A stretch of DNA of 5,966 nucleotides, taken from NCBI GenBank assembly GCA_002391525.1, contig DGFE01000055.1, positions 444 through 6,409 of the forward strand, written 5' to 3'. The notes beneath the pieces are model-generated. The model was not told where the DNA came from, ran no database searches, and saw only the letters and a list, made by a program, of their open reading frames with translations. This document shows, piece by piece, positions 4,777-5,966 of the stretch. A program made the translations under genes and the position numbers. This DNA comes from Competibacteraceae bacterium UBA3908 (lineage in GTDB: Bacteria; Pseudomonadota; Gammaproteobacteria; Competibacterales; Competibacteraceae). The first letter of the stretch is position 1, and each line of letters begins with the position of its first letter.

Positions 4777-5966
4777 CAGCAGGAACGGACCATGGCCAAC
4801 GCTACTCGGGCGCGGGTCCGGTTTCCCGGCGAGAACCGGAGCGGGCTGCGAGCCGGCCTGGAGCGCTGACCGAGTGGCTTCGCGCCGCGCCGGGTCCGCC
4901 GGGGCGCCAGCAGCGCGCCGACCCGGACCAGGCGAATGACTTCCTCGGTGGCCTTGACCAACAGCCGTCCGGCCTTGGCGATGGCCTCCTCCAACGAGCA
5001 GGGGCGCTGCATGATGCTGGCGTAGGCGTCGATGCCGTGCTGGAGATTGAGCGCCGCGCCCTTGCCGAGGGTACCGGCCAGGGCGATCACCGGCAGGCCG
5101 TGCCGCTTGGCGCGCCGCGCCACCTCGGCGGGAATCTTGCCATAGGGGGTTTGCTCGTCCAGGCTGCCTTCCGCCGTCAGCACCAGATCGGCCCGGGCCA
5201 TCAAATCGTCGAGGTTCAGGTACTGCATCACGATGTCGTAGCGGGGATGCAGCCGGGCGCCGAGCAGCGCGTACAGGCCCGCGCCCAGCCCGCCGGAAGC
5301 GCCGCTGCCGGCCTGTTCGGCGACAGCGATCCCCAGGTCCCGCTGGATGACGGCGGCGTAGTTTTCCAGCGCGGTTTCCAGCAGCGTCACCTGTTCCGGT
5401 GTGGCGCCCTTCTGCGGAGCGAACACCCGCGCCACGCCGCGCGGCCCGAGCAGCGCGTTGTGCCAGTTGACGGCGGCGTCGATGCGCACCCGTTCCAGCC
5501 GGGAATCGCGGCCACCGAGATCGATCCGCCGCAACCGGGCCAGTTCGGCGCCGCCCGCGCCGATTTCTCGACCGTCCGCGTCCAGCAGGCGCGCGCCCAG
5601 CGCCTGGGCCATGCCGGCGCCGCCGTCGTTGATCCCGGAATCGCCGCAGCCCAACAGAATGCGCTCGGCGCCGGCGTCCAGGGCGGCCAGGATCAGCTCG
5701 CCCACGCCCCGGCTGGTGGTCAGGCAGGGATCGCGCCGGTCGCGCGGCACCAGGCGCAGGCCAGCGGCGGCGGCCATTTCCAATACGGCGGTGCGCACCG
5801 GCGCGCCACCCAGAAAGCCGATATGCGCCGTAACCGGCTGGCCGACCGGTCCGGTTACCGTGACGGGGTGCAAGGTCCCGCCGGTCGCCTGGACCAACGC
5901 CTCGGTGAAGCCTTCGCCACCGTCCACCAGCGGGGCCTTGAGAATCCGGGCATCGGGCAGCACCGC
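4776..5966 (-). CDS. Glycerate kinase, GlxK/GarK family (5' partial)
   Basis: This enzyme family phosphorylates D-glycerate with ATP to 2-phosphoglycerate (GlxK/GarK type) in the cytoplasm, feeding glyoxylate or glucarate breakdown products into glycolysis. The visible part (about 396 residues) aligns from memory with E. coli GlxK from its residue near 35: PLVDGGEG, VTGPVGQPV, EMAAAAGLRLVP, LTTSRGVGELILAALD, NDGGAGMAQALGARLLD, FAPQKGATPEQ, GSGASGGLGAGLYA, ADLVLTAEGSLDEQT and YGKIPAEVARRAKRHG. The frame is open to the right edge; the apparent GTG at 5961-5963 is inside the protein, and the N-terminal DSFKES region is outside the window. Two motifs differ from E. coli: GDSGINDGG where I expect GGSATNDGG, and AVNWHNALLG where I expect ACDVSNPLVG. 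After the family's usual end (near 4920) come about 47 Arg-rich residues with no recognisable domain. It converges on the protease gene with a 15-base gap. Family call is firm; the exact product regiochemistry is assumed. Confidence 0.92.
   Translation of the reverse strand, partial: AVLPDARILKAPLVDGGEGFTEALVQATGGTLHPVTVTGPVGQPVTAHIGFLGGAPVRTAVLEMAAAAGLRLVPRDRRDPCLTTSRGVGELILAALDAGAERILLGCGDSGINDGGAGMAQALGARLLDADGREIGAGGAELARLRRIDLGGRDSRLERVRIDAAVNWHNALLGPRGVARVFAPQKGATPEQVTLLETALENYAAVIQRDLGIAVAEQAGSGASGGLGAGLYALLGARLHPRYDIVMQYLNLDDLMARADLVLTAEGSLDEQTPYGKIPAEVARRAKRHGLPVIALAGTLGKGAALNLQHGIDAYASIMQRPCSLEEAIAKAGRLLVKATEEVIRLVRVGALLAPRRTRRGAKPLGQRSRPARSPLRFSPGNRTRARVALAMVRSC

Noticed and set aside
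5961..5963. GTG as the true start of the glycerate kinase
   Set aside because: The frame is open to the edge, and the aligned family members have about 35 further N-terminal residues, including the DSFKES region.

Overview
The window is GC-rich (about 65% by eye outside the first gene) and gene-dense, with bacterial gene organisation: short gaps, clear Shine-Dalgarno sites, GTG and ATG starts. Protein content (XylF-type sugar-binding protein, proteobacterial-looking MurI, an ECF sigma factor paired with a one-pass anti-sigma factor, a secreted subtilase, a GlxK/GarK-family glycerate kinase) fits a high-GC proteobacterium. A gammaproteobacterium is my best guess, but this is inference from style and not a phylogenetic placement. 

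Layout: (1) The end of a periplasmic sugar-binding protein gene runs in from the left edge on the plus strand (to 965). It is visibly lower in GC than the rest. (2) murI, glutamate racemase, follows 44 bases later on the same strand (1010-1837). (3) The murI 3' end runs into a compact array of degenerate 7-base units and two interleaved inverted repeats (1810-1873) that separates it from the convergent operon. (4) On the minus strand an ECF sigma factor (2682-3200, GTG start) and its membrane-anchored anti-sigma factor (1880-2680) form a tight two-gene operon with a 1-base gap. (5) A 144-base divergent intergenic region (3201-3344) holds a candidate ECF-type promoter reading toward the sigma gene. 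(6) On the plus strand lies a secreted S8 (subtilisin-like) serine protease with a signal peptide and a Gly/Asp-rich leader (3345-4760). (7) Convergent to it, on the minus strand and cut by the right edge, is a glycerate kinase gene (4776-5966) with an unusual Arg-rich C-terminal tail. 

How the genes may work together: murI (cell-wall D-glutamate) and the glycerate kinase look like independent housekeeping or carbon-metabolism genes. The noteworthy unit is the centre: an autoregulated-looking sigma/anti-sigma pair with a divergent exported protease. A plausible reading is an envelope-stress or secretion-linked regulon in which the protease is a target of the sigma factor or a regulator of the anti-sigma factor. 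That link is inferred from position only. No tRNA, rRNA, CRISPR array, insertion sequence or phage gene was seen, and no stretch over 300 bases lacks a gene.
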